From contig NZ_BCUL01000004.1 in NCBI RefSeq assembly GCF_001591265.1, positions 101,455 through 165,454 on the forward strand: 64,000 nucleotides of DNA. Direction: 5' to 3'. The notes under the pieces are model-generated. The model searched no databases and had not been told where the DNA came from. It saw only the letters and a program-made list of their open reading frames with translations. The translations under genes were made by a program, and so were the position numbers. Shown here in pieces: positions 19,313-27,986 of the stretch. Positions within the stretch are counted from its first letter, which is position 1. Each line of letters starts with the position of its first letter. This stretch comes from Moraxella atlantae NBRC 14588 (GTDB lineage Bacteria > Pseudomonadota > Gammaproteobacteria > Pseudomonadales > Moraxellaceae).

Positions 19313-20023
19313 CTAAGGTGAAAACTGGTCGATTTCAGCTTGGGTTAAAAAGCGGCTATCACCTTTTTCTAGACCATCAAGTGTGATGCTGCCAATCCGT
19401 GCTCGGTGCAGGGCAACAACTTTGTTGCCAAAATACGCCATCATGCGTTTGACTTGGTGGTACTTGCCCTCGGTCAAAACCAATGTGGCATGGGTAGGAT
19501 CCGTAAAGCTTAGCTGTGCAGGCTTGGTTTTGTCGCGCTCACCTTCTAGCAAGACACCTTTTGCCAAAGCGTCAATGGCATAGGCTTGCTGTGTGTCATC
19601 CATCGGGTCGGCAAGGGTCAATTCATAAGTCTTGGCAACGTGGTGCTTAGGACTGGTAACGCGATGCAAAAATGTGCCATCATCGGATAATAGCAATGCA
19701 CCTGTGGTATCCACATCAAGCCTACCTGCCATACGCAAAGCTTGTACTTCGGGCACGTCAATCAATTCGGTGACAATCGGGTATTCTTTGGGTTTTAGTG
19801 TACATTCAAAGCCTTCAGGCTTGTACAGTAAAATATAGCGGCTGCCCGTGGCGACCGATAATGGCTCGCCAAACCAATCGATATCATCATTGACTTCATC
19901 AATATGCACGCTGCCGTCGCGTACAATCTCGCCATTGACGCTGATTTCATCGTTGTGCAAAATTCGTTTGCAGTCTTTGCGCGATAGCTGGGTGGCTTTA
20001 CTTAAAAATTTGTCTAAACGCAT
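19313..20023 (-). CDS. rsuA: RsuA-type rRNA pseudouridine synthase
   Basis: A 236-residue enzyme with an N-terminal S4 RNA-binding domain (MRLDKFLSKATQLSRKDCKR) and a pseudouridine synthase domain with the catalytic Asp in AGRLDVDTTGALLLSDDG. RsuA makes pseudouridine 516 in 16S rRNA. The length and the KEYPIVTELI segment favour RsuA over RluB/RluE, but closely related paralogues cannot be fully excluded. Confidence 0.88.
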   Translation of the reverse strand: MRLDKFLSKATQLSRKDCKRILHNDEISVNGEIVRDGSVHIDEVNDDIDWFGEPLSVATGSRYILLYKPEGFECTLKPKEYPIVTELIDVPEVQALRMAGRLDVDTTGALLLSDDGTFLHRVTSPKHHVAKTYELTLADPMDDTQQAYAIDALAKGVLLEGERDKTKPAQLSFTDPTHATLVLTEGKYHQVKRMMAYFGNKVVALHRARIGSITLDGLEKGDSRFLTQAEIDQFSP

Positions 20024-20128
20024 GGTTGGTGGTATCGGTTAAAATTTTGCTGGCTAGTGTAACACAATTTGGCTAAAACTTTGTGCTGTCTGTGGATGGG
20101 TTTGGCGTGAATGCAAAAGCTAAATGTA

Positions 20129-20160
20129 GACAAAGCCCAGTAAAACTGCTGGGCTTTGTC
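20129..20160. terminator. 12-bp perfect hairpin between two minus-strand genes
   Basis: GACAAAGCCCAG pairs with CTGGGCTTTGTC around an 8-base loop. It lies downstream of the membrane-protein gene on the minus strand. There is no long T-run, so it may be a weak terminator or an RNA 3' stabiliser. Confidence 0.6.
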
Positions 20161-20216
20161 CAAGGCTTACGCCATTCAACGCTGTACTACGATTTTATGC
20201 AAGCGTGTGGTCATTT

Positions 20217-21347
20217 TTATGATATATGCGTGCTATCTGTTGTGGTTGTGGTGCGTGAGATAACCAACGGACGCTCTAGGCGATATTTTGCGGCCGCTTG
20301 TTTTGCCCCTGCAATGCTTGCTAAGAAAGTGAACAACATGCTAAGTAAACCAAACAAACCTGTGTACAAGGCAGTTTTACGTGCGGTTTCTTTGGCTTCA
20401 TCGACCGCTTGCTGCGCTTTGATTTTGGTTTGCTCAACTTGCGCTTTGGCATCGGCAATGCTCTGTTCGGTTTTGGCGCGGTAGTCTTGGTAAGTAGTAA
20501 GGGCTTCTTGTTGCACCTGTTGGGCTTGCGCCTCGCTTAAACCTTCATTTTCAAGGCGTTGGATCAGCTCTGGACCTTTGATAGCGGTTTCAATTTGCGC
20601 AAAGCGGTTTTTGGCATACTCATCCAAGTTTTTCCAGGTATCGATATCGCTAAAATCCATGTCCGCCATTTGGGTTTTGGTTTTATTGACCATGTCTTCA
20701 ATGACATTAGCGCTCGCACTGATTTGTGCTTTGCTCAAGGTATCATTATTTTTTGCAATCCAGCTTTCGATATCATCACGGCTAATATCGCCCGTAACTT
20801 TTTTATACAGCGCCTGCAGACCATTGCCGATATCATCGCTTTGACCCGACGCGGCAGCGGCAGTTGCCCCTGTGGTTGCTATGCTTGCCGTTGTACCAAT
20901 CACTGACCCTGCAGCATTACCTACCGCACCTGCTGCGCTACCCACCGCACTTGCTGTCGCGCCTGCAACGTTGCCAGCGGTTTTTACCGCACCAGTTAGC
21001 CCACTGACTGCCAACCATGTGGTCAATACGATGATTGAAGCGGCAGTTAGCATCCCTGTCAAAGTGGCATCTTTTGGTAAAATCTCAACGCCATCACCGA
21101 ATAGCGCCTCGGGTGCTGAAGCTTTGACCGCAAAATAACCTGCCGTGTAAGCACTGAGCAAAGCGGTCACGATGGCATAAATACCTGCGGTGATACTCGC
21201 CCCTTGTAGATCAAGCGACAAAAATGCGCTTAGTATCAATGCCAGCGAAAACATGGCAAACCACACCACCAGTCCCATCAACAAGCCAGCTAAGATACCA
21301 CGCCATGAAGGGCGACGCGCTGGTGTCATCTGTGATTGATCATTCAT
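20217..21347 (-). CDS. Gly/Ala-rich integral membrane protein with coiled coil, unknown function
   Basis: A 376-residue protein I do not recognise by name. Two hydrophobic segments lie within about residues 16-75 and another at about 95-118. A low-complexity AGAVGNAAGS-type stretch follows (about 120-165). A soluble middle contains an SQSDDIGNGL...ISRDDIESW region. A coiled coil of about 50 residues (EAQAQQVQQEALTTYQDY onward) comes before a final membrane helix near residue 325. The glycine/alanine zipper pattern suggests membrane oligomerisation. It is flanked by large intergenic regions and looks monocistronic. Confidence 0.7.
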   Translation of the reverse strand: MNDQSQMTPARRPSWRGILAGLLMGLVVWFAMFSLALILSAFLSLDLQGASITAGIYAIVTALLSAYTAGYFAVKASAPEALFGDGVEILPKDATLTGMLTAASIIVLTTWLAVSGLTGAVKTAGNVAGATASAVGSAAGAVGNAAGSVIGTTASIATTGATAAAASGQSDDIGNGLQALYKKVTGDISRDDIESWIAKNNDTLSKAQISASANVIEDMVNKTKTQMADMDFSDIDTWKNLDEYAKNRFAQIETAIKGPELIQRLENEGLSEAQAQQVQQEALTTYQDYRAKTEQSIADAKAQVEQTKIKAQQAVDEAKETARKTALYTGLFGLLSMLFTFLASIAGAKQAAAKYRLERPLVISRTTTTTDSTHIS

Positions 21348-21737
21348 CTGATTCTCCCAAATGCCTTTGTTGTGGCATATACCTTGCTATGACCTATACA
21401 AAGGCTGTCGGTTATAAAATTTTTGCCCAAACTACATGCGGCTTATTATAGGTTAGCGTTTGCAATATATAAGCAAGTTTTTGTCAATATTTTGCTAAAT
21501 TATTGTTATAAAAATTTTAGATCATAGCTCATTATTTACCAAAACAATAAGCCAGTTACTATCCATCAGCGTATTTTTACAATTTCATAGAACTAAAATT
21601 TTTAGGCTAAACTAAAAAGTAAGCCTGTTGTATGCAGCTATAACAATTTGTCCATATTTTGCTAAGTGCATTTAAACCGATGCATAAAGCCGCTATATTA
21701 TATTAATGATGTAATACGAGAATATCGCTGCCACTTC
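21348..21737. other. 390-bp AT-rich intergenic region without a gene
   Basis: This is the divergent spacer between the membrane protein gene and yigZ. It is AT-rich with several TATAAT-like stretches on both strands. I see no ORF, repeat or conserved RNA motif in it. Confidence 0.6.
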
Positions 21738-22340
21738 ATGACTTATTCAACTATAAATAGCCCTTGTAACGCCACGCTTGAGATCAAAAAAAGCCAGTTT
21801 TTGGCGTTTGCTTATCCTGTCGCAAGCCGAGAACAAGCATTGTTTCACGTGGAACAATTACGCCAACAGTACCCTGACGCGCGTCATCATTGCTGGGCGT
21901 ATATCATCGGTGATCCACACAATACGACAGACGCAGGTTTTGATGACGATGGCGAGCCAACTGGTACGGCAGGTAAGCCAATCTTAAACCTGTTACAACA
22001 TAAATCCATCGGTAATTGCGTTGTGGTGGTGGTGCGCTATTTTGGTGGAATTAAACTGGGTGCAGGTGGACTAGCACGCGCGTATGGTGCAGCAGCACAA
22101 GCGACATTGGCGGATGCGGCCCTGACACCATTTGAACCTTTGGCACAGCTGAGTATTGACTGTGCGTTTGCTGATGAGGCTTTTATTCGGCATATCGTGG
22201 CAGGATTTGGCGGCGAGGTATTGGCAGTCACCTATCAGCAGCAGGTGCAGCTTAGCATTAAGCTAGCGACACGCGCAGTTGCTGACTTGAAGGCAAAACT
22301 GCAAGACAGTTTGGGCAAAACTGTGAGCATAAAACCTTGA
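21738..22340 (+). CDS. yigZ: YigZ/IMPACT-family protein
   Basis: A 200-residue protein with the UPF0029 (IMPACT) N-terminal domain: KKSQFLAFAYPV, HHCWAYIIG, DDDGEPTGTAGKPIL and VVVVRYFGGIKLGAGGLARAYGAA. A smaller DUF1949 C-terminal domain follows. The biochemical role is unclear; E. coli YigZ is well conserved and non-essential. The frame is open upstream to 21666, but the conserved protein begins near MTYSTINS. A parS-like palindrome lies inside the coding sequence at 21841. Confidence 0.9.
   Translation: MTYSTINSPCNATLEIKKSQFLAFAYPVASREQALFHVEQLRQQYPDARHHCWAYIIGDPHNTTDAGFDDDGEPTGTAGKPILNLLQHKSIGNCVVVVVRYFGGIKLGAGGLARAYGAAAQATLADAALTPFEPLAQLSIDCAFADEAFIRHIVAGFGGEVLAVTYQQQVQLSIKLATRAVADLKAKLQDSLGKTVSIKP
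21841..21856. repeat. parS-like site 3 (inside yigZ)
   Basis: TGTTTCACGTGGAACA: one change from the perfect 16-base parS palindrome, with the CACGTG core intact. Confidence 0.75.
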
Positions 22341-22423
22341 GCATAAATCGCTGTTTTTAATAGCCGCATTTGACAGCCAAAATCTTACATAACATACCAA
22401 AGCTAACTTATTGGGCAGTTACT

Positions 22424-23464
22424 ATGGCAGACCAGACCACGCAAGCATCAACACACGGATCAGCACAACGATCAACGTTTAATATCCATACGCTAAAACT
22501 CAAACCATTTAACCCTGCATTTTGGTTGGCCAATCGGCATATCCAAACGATTTTGCCACGGTTTGTCCCCATCGAAGAACCTGCCTATCAGCGTGAGCTG
22601 CTCCCCGATAGCACAGGCGAAACGTTGGTAGCGTACGATTTTGTTTATGCCAATGGCGCGCCAAATCTTGATAAACCGCTGGCGATGATGTTTCACGGGC
22701 TTGAGGGCAGTAGTGATAGCGCATATGCCAAGGCGTTTGTGTTGGGTGCACAGCGTTATGGCTGGGATGCGGTGATCGTGCATTTTCGTGGCTGCGGTGG
22801 TGTGGAGAATACCGCTTATAAAGATTATCATGCAGGCGATACCTATGAAGCACAATTTGTTTTGATGCAGCTTAAACAACGCTACGCGCATGTATTTGCC
22901 GCAGGTGTGTCATTGGGCGGCAATATGCTGGCACGTTATATGGGTGAAACAGGTGACGCGGCGTTGTGTGATGCGGCGGTGGTGATTAGCGCGCCTGTGG
23001 ACTTGATCAGTGCAGCGGTTAAGATGCATCGCGGTGTGGCAAAGCGTGTGTATACGCCGTATTTGCTCAAGCCGCTAGTGGCTAAGGCTCTCAAAAAAAC
23101 CACCGACTCTATGACGCGCAATAAGCTGCAAAAGTTGCACTTTATTGATGGCTTTGATGAGGTTTATACCGCGCCGCGCAATGGCTTTGCCGATGCGGCT
23201 GACTATTATCGTCAGTCTTCTGCCTTGCCTGTGCTACAGGACATCAGCAAGCCCACCTTGCTGATTCAAGCCAAAGATGACCCATTTGTCGGCATTCGGG
23301 CAACGGTGGATGACATATCGGATGCGGTACGCTTGTTGTACAGCAAGCACGGTGGGCATGTTGGTTTTATTGACTGGCAAGATAGCAAGTTTAGTTTGGA
23401 TTGGTTGCCAAACACTGCCATGCAATTTTTTATGGCAGTGTATGCTGCGCAGATCAATCATTAG
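22424..23464 (+). CDS. YheT-type alpha/beta hydrolase
   Basis: A 346-residue hydrolase of the YheT/ABHD family. The N-terminal FNPAFWLANRHIQTILPRF is diagnostic, MMFHGLEGSS forms the oxyanion region, the nucleophile elbow is GVSLGGNML, and the acid and His are supplied by KDDPFVG and KHGGHVGF. Substrates are probably lipid esters, but none is proven for bacterial members. Its start was placed at MADQTTQ; an upstream in-frame start adds 18 residues. It is followed by mpl on the same strand. Confidence 0.88.
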   Translation: MADQTTQASTHGSAQRSTFNIHTLKLKPFNPAFWLANRHIQTILPRFVPIEEPAYQRELLPDSTGETLVAYDFVYANGAPNLDKPLAMMFHGLEGSSDSAYAKAFVLGAQRYGWDAVIVHFRGCGGVENTAYKDYHAGDTYEAQFVLMQLKQRYAHVFAAGVSLGGNMLARYMGETGDAALCDAAVVISAPVDLISAAVKMHRGVAKRVYTPYLLKPLVAKALKKTTDSMTRNKLQKLHFIDGFDEVYTAPRNGFADAADYYRQSSALPVLQDISKPTLLIQAKDDPFVGIRATVDDISDAVRLLYSKHGGHVGFIDWQDSKFSLDWLPNTAMQFFMAVYAAQINH

Positions 23465-23573
23465 GCGGTGTTTTATCATCAAATTCTCATATTGGCTTTT
23501 GGTTTTCTGCCAAAACTGGCTTACAATGGCGTTTTTGACGCCCCCATTGGTGGTTACAGGTAAGGGATTGGCT

Positions 23574-24998
23574 ATGCATATTCATATTTTGGGCATTTGC
23601 GGTACGTTTATGGGCTCGCTGGCGTTGTTGGCGCGTGATTTGGGGCATCGAGTCACAGGCTCAGATGCCAACGTTTATCCGCCGATGTCCACCCAATTGG
23701 CAAATGCAGGTATCGATATCATGCAAGGCTATCACGCCGAGCATTTACAGCCACATCCAGATTTGGTAATTGTGGGCAATGCCATGAAACGCGGTATGGC
23801 AGCCGTAGAATATATGCTCAACGCGCGCCTGCCTTATACCTCAGGCCCGCAATTTTTGGCAGAACATGTGCTACAACATCGTCATGTGTTGGCGGTAGCA
23901 GGTACGCATGGCAAAACCTCGACTACCACCATGTTGGCGTGGATTTTGCAATATGCAGGTATTGATACAGGCTTTTTGATTGGTGGCGTGCCGTTGGTCA
24001 ATACCACTGATACACGCTTACAAGCGGCGTTTACCCATAGCAGTCATTTGGGGCAGCCCACGACTGACGAGCAAACAGGTTATTTTGTCATTGAAGCCGA
24101 TGAATATGACAGTGCGTTTTTTGATAAGCGGTCAAAATTCGTCCATTATCGCCCAACCACCGCGATTTTGAACAACCTTGAATACGATCATGCTGATATC
24201 TTTGCCGATTTAGCCGCAATCCAGACCCAGTTTCACCACTTGGTACGCACCATCCCTAGTCACGGTAATATCATCCTGCCTGCTGATACACCAAGCCTTG
24301 AGCAAGTTTTGGCGCACGGTTGTTGGACGCCTGTAGCACGCACTCAAATTGTCACACAGGGCGAAAAAGGTACCACAAACATCGACTGGCAGGCTACCCT
24401 CGCTGCCGAGGATGGCAGCATGTTTCACGTGAAACATCATGATGAACATAGTACTGTTGATTGGCAAATGAATGGCTTGCACAGCGTGCAAAATGCTCTG
24501 GCGGCAATTGCAGCCGCACACCACGTTGGCGTATCGGTAGCACAGGCATGTGAGGCGTTATCAAATTTTGCAGGTATCAAACGCCGTATGGAGCGTGTTG
24601 GGCAAATTGGCAATGTTGAAGTATACGATGACTTTGCCCATCATCCCACTGCGATTGCCACTACGCTAGATGGGGCGCGTAAGCGCTTTGGCAAACGCAA
24701 AATTTGGGCGATCATCGAACCTCGCAGTAATACGATGAAGCTAGGTACCCACCAAACCTTGCTTGCCCCATCTGCCGCAATTGCCGATACGGTCGTTTGG
24801 TATCAACCGCCAAGTTTGGATTGGTCAGTGGCAAATGCAATTGGCGATACCGCCCGACAATCAGTGATGCACAGCACGGCGGATATTATCGAACATATTG
24901 CCGCGCAGTTGGGTAACGATGACGTGATTATTATTATGTCAAATGGTGGATTTGAGGGTATCCATCAGCGTTTGGTAGCACGTTTGCAGCAGATTTAA
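23574..24998 (+). CDS. mpl: UDP-N-acetylmuramate:L-alanyl-gamma-D-glutamyl-meso-diaminopimelate ligase Mpl
   Basis: A 474-residue Mur-ligase family enzyme that reattaches recovered murein tripeptide to UDP-MurNAc. It opens MHIHILGICGTFMGSLALLARDLGH, has the ATP loop GTHGKTSTTTM and the EADEYDSAFFDKRSKF and DDFAHHPTAI motifs typical of Mpl. The ATG at 23574 has an AAGGGATT Shine-Dalgarno; the open frame upstream overlaps the hydrolase gene and is not used. A perfect parS palindrome lies in the coding sequence at 24421 and encodes FHVKH. Confidence 0.95.
   Translation: MHIHILGICGTFMGSLALLARDLGHRVTGSDANVYPPMSTQLANAGIDIMQGYHAEHLQPHPDLVIVGNAMKRGMAAVEYMLNARLPYTSGPQFLAEHVLQHRHVLAVAGTHGKTSTTTMLAWILQYAGIDTGFLIGGVPLVNTTDTRLQAAFTHSSHLGQPTTDEQTGYFVIEADEYDSAFFDKRSKFVHYRPTTAILNNLEYDHADIFADLAAIQTQFHHLVRTIPSHGNIILPADTPSLEQVLAHGCWTPVARTQIVTQGEKGTTNIDWQATLAAEDGSMFHVKHHDEHSTVDWQMNGLHSVQNALAAIAAAHHVGVSVAQACEALSNFAGIKRRMERVGQIGNVEVYDDFAHHPTAIATTLDGARKRFGKRKIWAIIEPRSNTMKLGTHQTLLAPSAAIADTVVWYQPPSLDWSVANAIGDTARQSVMHSTADIIEHIAAQLGNDDVIIIMSNGGFEGIHQRLVARLQQI
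24421..24436. repeat. parS site 4, perfect (inside mpl)
   Basis: TGTTTCACGTGAAACA, an exact 16-base parS palindrome. Confidence 0.88.
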
Positions 24999-25167
24999 AT
25001 ATATTTTATCGCAGGAACACCACACAACGCCTACACTCTTAACAAAGCAACGTTATGATTTCATAGGACAAAACATTACACTAACGCCATGGGATAAACA
25101 AAATTGCACGAAGGAGATGGCATTTTGTTTATATGATTATTGAATTGATAAGATAAGGACTGGCGTT

Positions 25168-25425
25168 ATGATGAATTTTATCTATATGATTATTATGGGT
25201 TTGATCGTTGGGGTCATTGCCCGAGCGATTAAACCAGGCTCAGATGCGATGGGCTGGGTTATGACTATCGTGTTAGGTATTATCGGTGCGGTGGTCGGTG
25301 GTTTTATCGCCAGCGCATTGAACTTAAATGCCAATGGTGGCTTTATGGGGCTCGTGCTTTCGGTGATTGGTTCGATCATCGTGTTGGTTATCTACGAGAT
25401 GATTGCAGGCAAACGCCCACGTTAA
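25168..25425 (+). CDS. GlsB/YeaQ/YmgE-family stress membrane protein
   Basis: An 85-residue protein with three hydrophobic segments and the family's glycine patterns (GLIVGVIARAIKPG, GIIGAVVGGFIA, VIYEMI). Such 'transglycosylase-associated' proteins are induced by stress, but their function is not known. A purine-rich GATAAGGAC lies before the ATG. The stop is 5 bases from the end of the decayed IS605 element, so the insertion lies right behind it. Confidence 0.88.
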   Translation: MMNFIYMIIMGLIVGVIARAIKPGSDAMGWVMTIVLGIIGAVVGGFIASALNLNANGGFMGLVLSVIGSIIVLVIYEMIAGKRPR

Positions 25426-25446
25426 TCACTTAACTTCCTCCCCTCC

Positions 25447-25948
25447 CTAAAGTGAGGGGATTGCTACTGCTAGACGGTCAAGCCCGACCGCAAGAATGTT
25501 CTTACTGGCGTTAATATATCTATCATGCCATGTGCCACACTTAGCACAAGTCCATTCTCTTATTGGCAAATCTGCTCTACTTTTCGGACGACTGGACATA
25601 TCGCTACAGCACGAACAAGTTTGGGTAGTGTATCGTTCATTTACGATTGCAAACGGCAATCTGCATCGTAAACCGATTTGATGAGTTTGCCTTTTTTGCT
25701 TTAGCCTTTTTGAATTGGCGTCGCGACTTGGCGTGGGTCTCGTTAATGGCTTGTATGGTTTGAGAATGCAAGCCGAGTAGTTCACCGCTATCTTTGGTGT
25801 ATTCGTTTAGGTCATAGGCGGAAAAGAATTTACCGGTACGTTGTCGGTGTTTGTCACTCAAGTCAATGACGTAGTTCCACACGAAGTTGACCGAACCACT
25901 TAGGCGTTTTAGTTGGTCTAATGACCTATCAAACGATTTAAGGCGTTG
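25447..25948 (-). pseudogene. tnpB remnant with internal deletion
   Basis: The N-terminal part (about 85 residues, related to VNFVWNYV...KFFSAYDLNEYTK of the intact copy) is joined directly, with a frame change, to the C-terminal zinc-finger part (TCSCCSDM ... CAKCG). This removes most of the RuvC domain. The expected start codon reads ATA and the final RuvC Asp in HDRDINASKN is Tyr. It cannot be an active nuclease. Confidence 0.85.
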
Positions 25949-25949
25949 T

Positions 25950-26347
25950 ATGAACGTTGTTTACCGTCCTCATGTGGATTTGGTCTTTGTGGAGAAATAC
26001 CGCAAAAAAGTATTTACCAAAGAGATTTTGGACGATATGCAAGCCATCTTTAAGGAAGTTTGTTCAAAGTTTGAGGCCGAATTGGTTGAGTTTGACGGTA
26101 AAAATGACTATGTGCATTTATTGGTGGTGTATCCGCCTAAACCTAAAGTGGCTATTTCTAGCTTAGTGAATAGCTTGAAAGGGGTTTCCAGTCGATTACT
26201 TCGTAAAAAAACAATATCCGTCCATCAATGGGCAATTATGAGGTGATCCGTTATAGTCACCTAGCTATTTTGTTTGCAGGTAGTTGTGGCGGTGCTCCAA
26301 TTGAGATTATTCGCCAGTATATTGAACAGCAAAATACACCGCACTAA
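25950..26347 (+). pseudogene. IS200/IS605 tnpA (Y1 transposase) remnant
   Basis: It opens as a normal Y1 transposase (MNVVYRPHVDLVFVEKYRKK) but has frameshifts after an A7 run near 26204-26211 and two Trp codons turned into stops in the LWG and LWSPSY positions. The metal-binding HUH motif (usually DHVHLLV) reads DYVHLLV, so its first His is lost. The C-terminal helix with the catalytic-type Tyr (RQYIEQQ) survives in another frame, ending at 26347. Confidence 0.88.
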
Positions 26348-26445
26348 ATACCATCTGTGTGTAAGTATAGCTATGGAGTTGCCTTATATCCACCGCCTAA
26401 AGTCGGTGGTTTTACGGCAACGGATGATAAACTAGCAGCTGTGCA

Positions 26446-27861
26446 TTAATTACTTGGCGTAAGTTTATCAATTTCTGCTTTAACCAAATTGGCATCATTG
26501 GCTAATACCAAAACGTGCTGTGGCAAGTCCTCTAGCCCAACACTGGCTTGCGGACGCGGAATATTCACATCGCCTACGGCTTCAAAAATTGTCTCGGCAA
26601 ATTTGGCAGGTAAGGCAGTTTCTGCACAGATCACTGTTTCATTGGGTTTACGCAAGCGCCGTGCCACCCCAACGCCATCGGCGGTATGTGGATCGATTAA
26701 CTCGCCATCGGTTTGGTAAACCTCACGAATCGTCACCACACGGTCGGCATGGGTAGATTTACCCGATACAAAGCCATAACGTTCGCTGATTTCTGCTAAG
26801 TTATCGGGTAACCCAAAGCCCTGCCCACTAGCAACATCATTCCACAGACGTGTGACATCTTCGCTGTTTTTTTGCAGTAGCAAATAAATAAAACGCTCAA
26901 AATTGGACGCTTTAGAGATATCCATGGACGGGCTAGAAGTGACAAAGGTTTGTGCAGCGCGCCGTGGACGGTAATTGCCCGTACTAAAAAATTCATGCAA
27001 CACATCATTTTCATTGGTTGCCACCATCAAGCGGTCAATCGGTAAGCCCATCTCACGCGCGATATGCCCTGCACAAATATTGCCAAAGTTGCCCGATGGC
27101 ACACAAAAGCTTACGCGCTCGCTATTGTCTGCGGTTGCCGCAAAATAGCCTTTAAAATAGTACACGATTTGCGCCAAAATCCGTCCCCAGTTGATCGAGT
27201 TTACTGTGCTCAAATTGTGCTTGGCTTTAAAAGCGGCATCTTGTTGCAAGGCCTTGACGATATCCTGACAGTCATCAAACATGCCCTCAATAGCGATATT
27301 GTGAATGTTGGCATCGGTCAGGCTATACATTTGTGCGCGTTGAAAATCGCTCATTTTGCCATGCGGTGACAGCATAAAGACTTCTACATTGTCTTTGCCG
27401 CGCAGCGCGTATTCGGCCGCGCTACCTGTATCGCCACTGGTCGCACCGATGATCGTGATACGCTCACCGCGCCGCTTAAGCACGTATTCAAACGCATTGC
27501 CCAAAAACTGCATGGCAATATCTTTAAATGCCAGCGTTGGGCCGTTAGATAGTTCCAAAATCTTGATACCATCCGACAGTGTACGCACGGGAGTGATGGC
27601 TTCGCTACCAAATACAGCAGGTGTATAAGTGCGCGTGATGATATCGCGCAAATCTGCCTCTGGGATATCATCGACAAACAGCCGCATGATGGCAAACGCC
27701 AATTCAGGGTAGCTAAGCGCGCGCCATTGTTCTAGCATCGCCGCCTCAATGGTCGGATACGTCTCGGGCAACATCAAGCCGCCATCGGGCGCAAGCCCCA
27801 TCAATAACACATCACTAAATGCCATCGGTGCGGTGCGCCCGCGCGTGCTGATATATCGCAT
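26446..27861 (-). CDS. thrC: threonine synthase
   Basis: A 471-residue PLP enzyme converting O-phospho-homoserine to threonine. It starts MRYISTRGRTAPMAFSDVLL. The PLP lysine is in NGPTLAFKDIAMQ, and GATSGDTGSAAEYAL and SVNSINWGRILAQ are typical of the longer ThrC type (about 460-480 residues). A start six codons upstream is possible. The IS605 remnant lies directly downstream of its stop; hom (thrA) is not in the window. Confidence 0.95.
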   Translation of the reverse strand: MRYISTRGRTAPMAFSDVLLMGLAPDGGLMLPETYPTIEAAMLEQWRALSYPELAFAIMRLFVDDIPEADLRDIITRTYTPAVFGSEAITPVRTLSDGIKILELSNGPTLAFKDIAMQFLGNAFEYVLKRRGERITIIGATSGDTGSAAEYALRGKDNVEVFMLSPHGKMSDFQRAQMYSLTDANIHNIAIEGMFDDCQDIVKALQQDAAFKAKHNLSTVNSINWGRILAQIVYYFKGYFAATADNSERVSFCVPSGNFGNICAGHIAREMGLPIDRLMVATNENDVLHEFFSTGNYRPRRAAQTFVTSSPSMDISKASNFERFIYLLLQKNSEDVTRLWNDVASGQGFGLPDNLAEISERYGFVSGKSTHADRVVTIREVYQTDGELIDPHTADGVGVARRLRKPNETVICAETALPAKFAETIFEAVGDVNIPRPQASVGLEDLPQHVLVLANDANLVKAEIDKLTPSN

Positions 27862-27986
27862 GGTTATCAATCCCTTCAATTTAAACTGGATAAACTTATA
27901 TGCTAAATCGCATTGTAGCCCAAACCTGCGCTAATCGCCATGCTGAGTGTTAAGTTTTGATGGTTAATCGCGCTGATATTTGCCAG

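Larger units (their letters stand above)
25430..26426 (-). mobile_element. decayed IS605-type element (divergent tnpB and tnpA remnants)
   Basis: About 997 bases bounded by the tnpB-side end (CCCCTC/GAGGGG hairpin near 25440-25459) and the tnpA-side end (CCACCG/CGGTGG hairpin near 26389-26410, then GGCAACG). tnpB and tnpA run divergently from the middle, the IS605 layout. Both genes are broken. The ends match the stand-alone tnpB element at 30611 and the three small elements, so this is probably a former autonomous relative. A TTTAT flank adjoins the left end, as in the other insertions. Confidence 0.85.
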
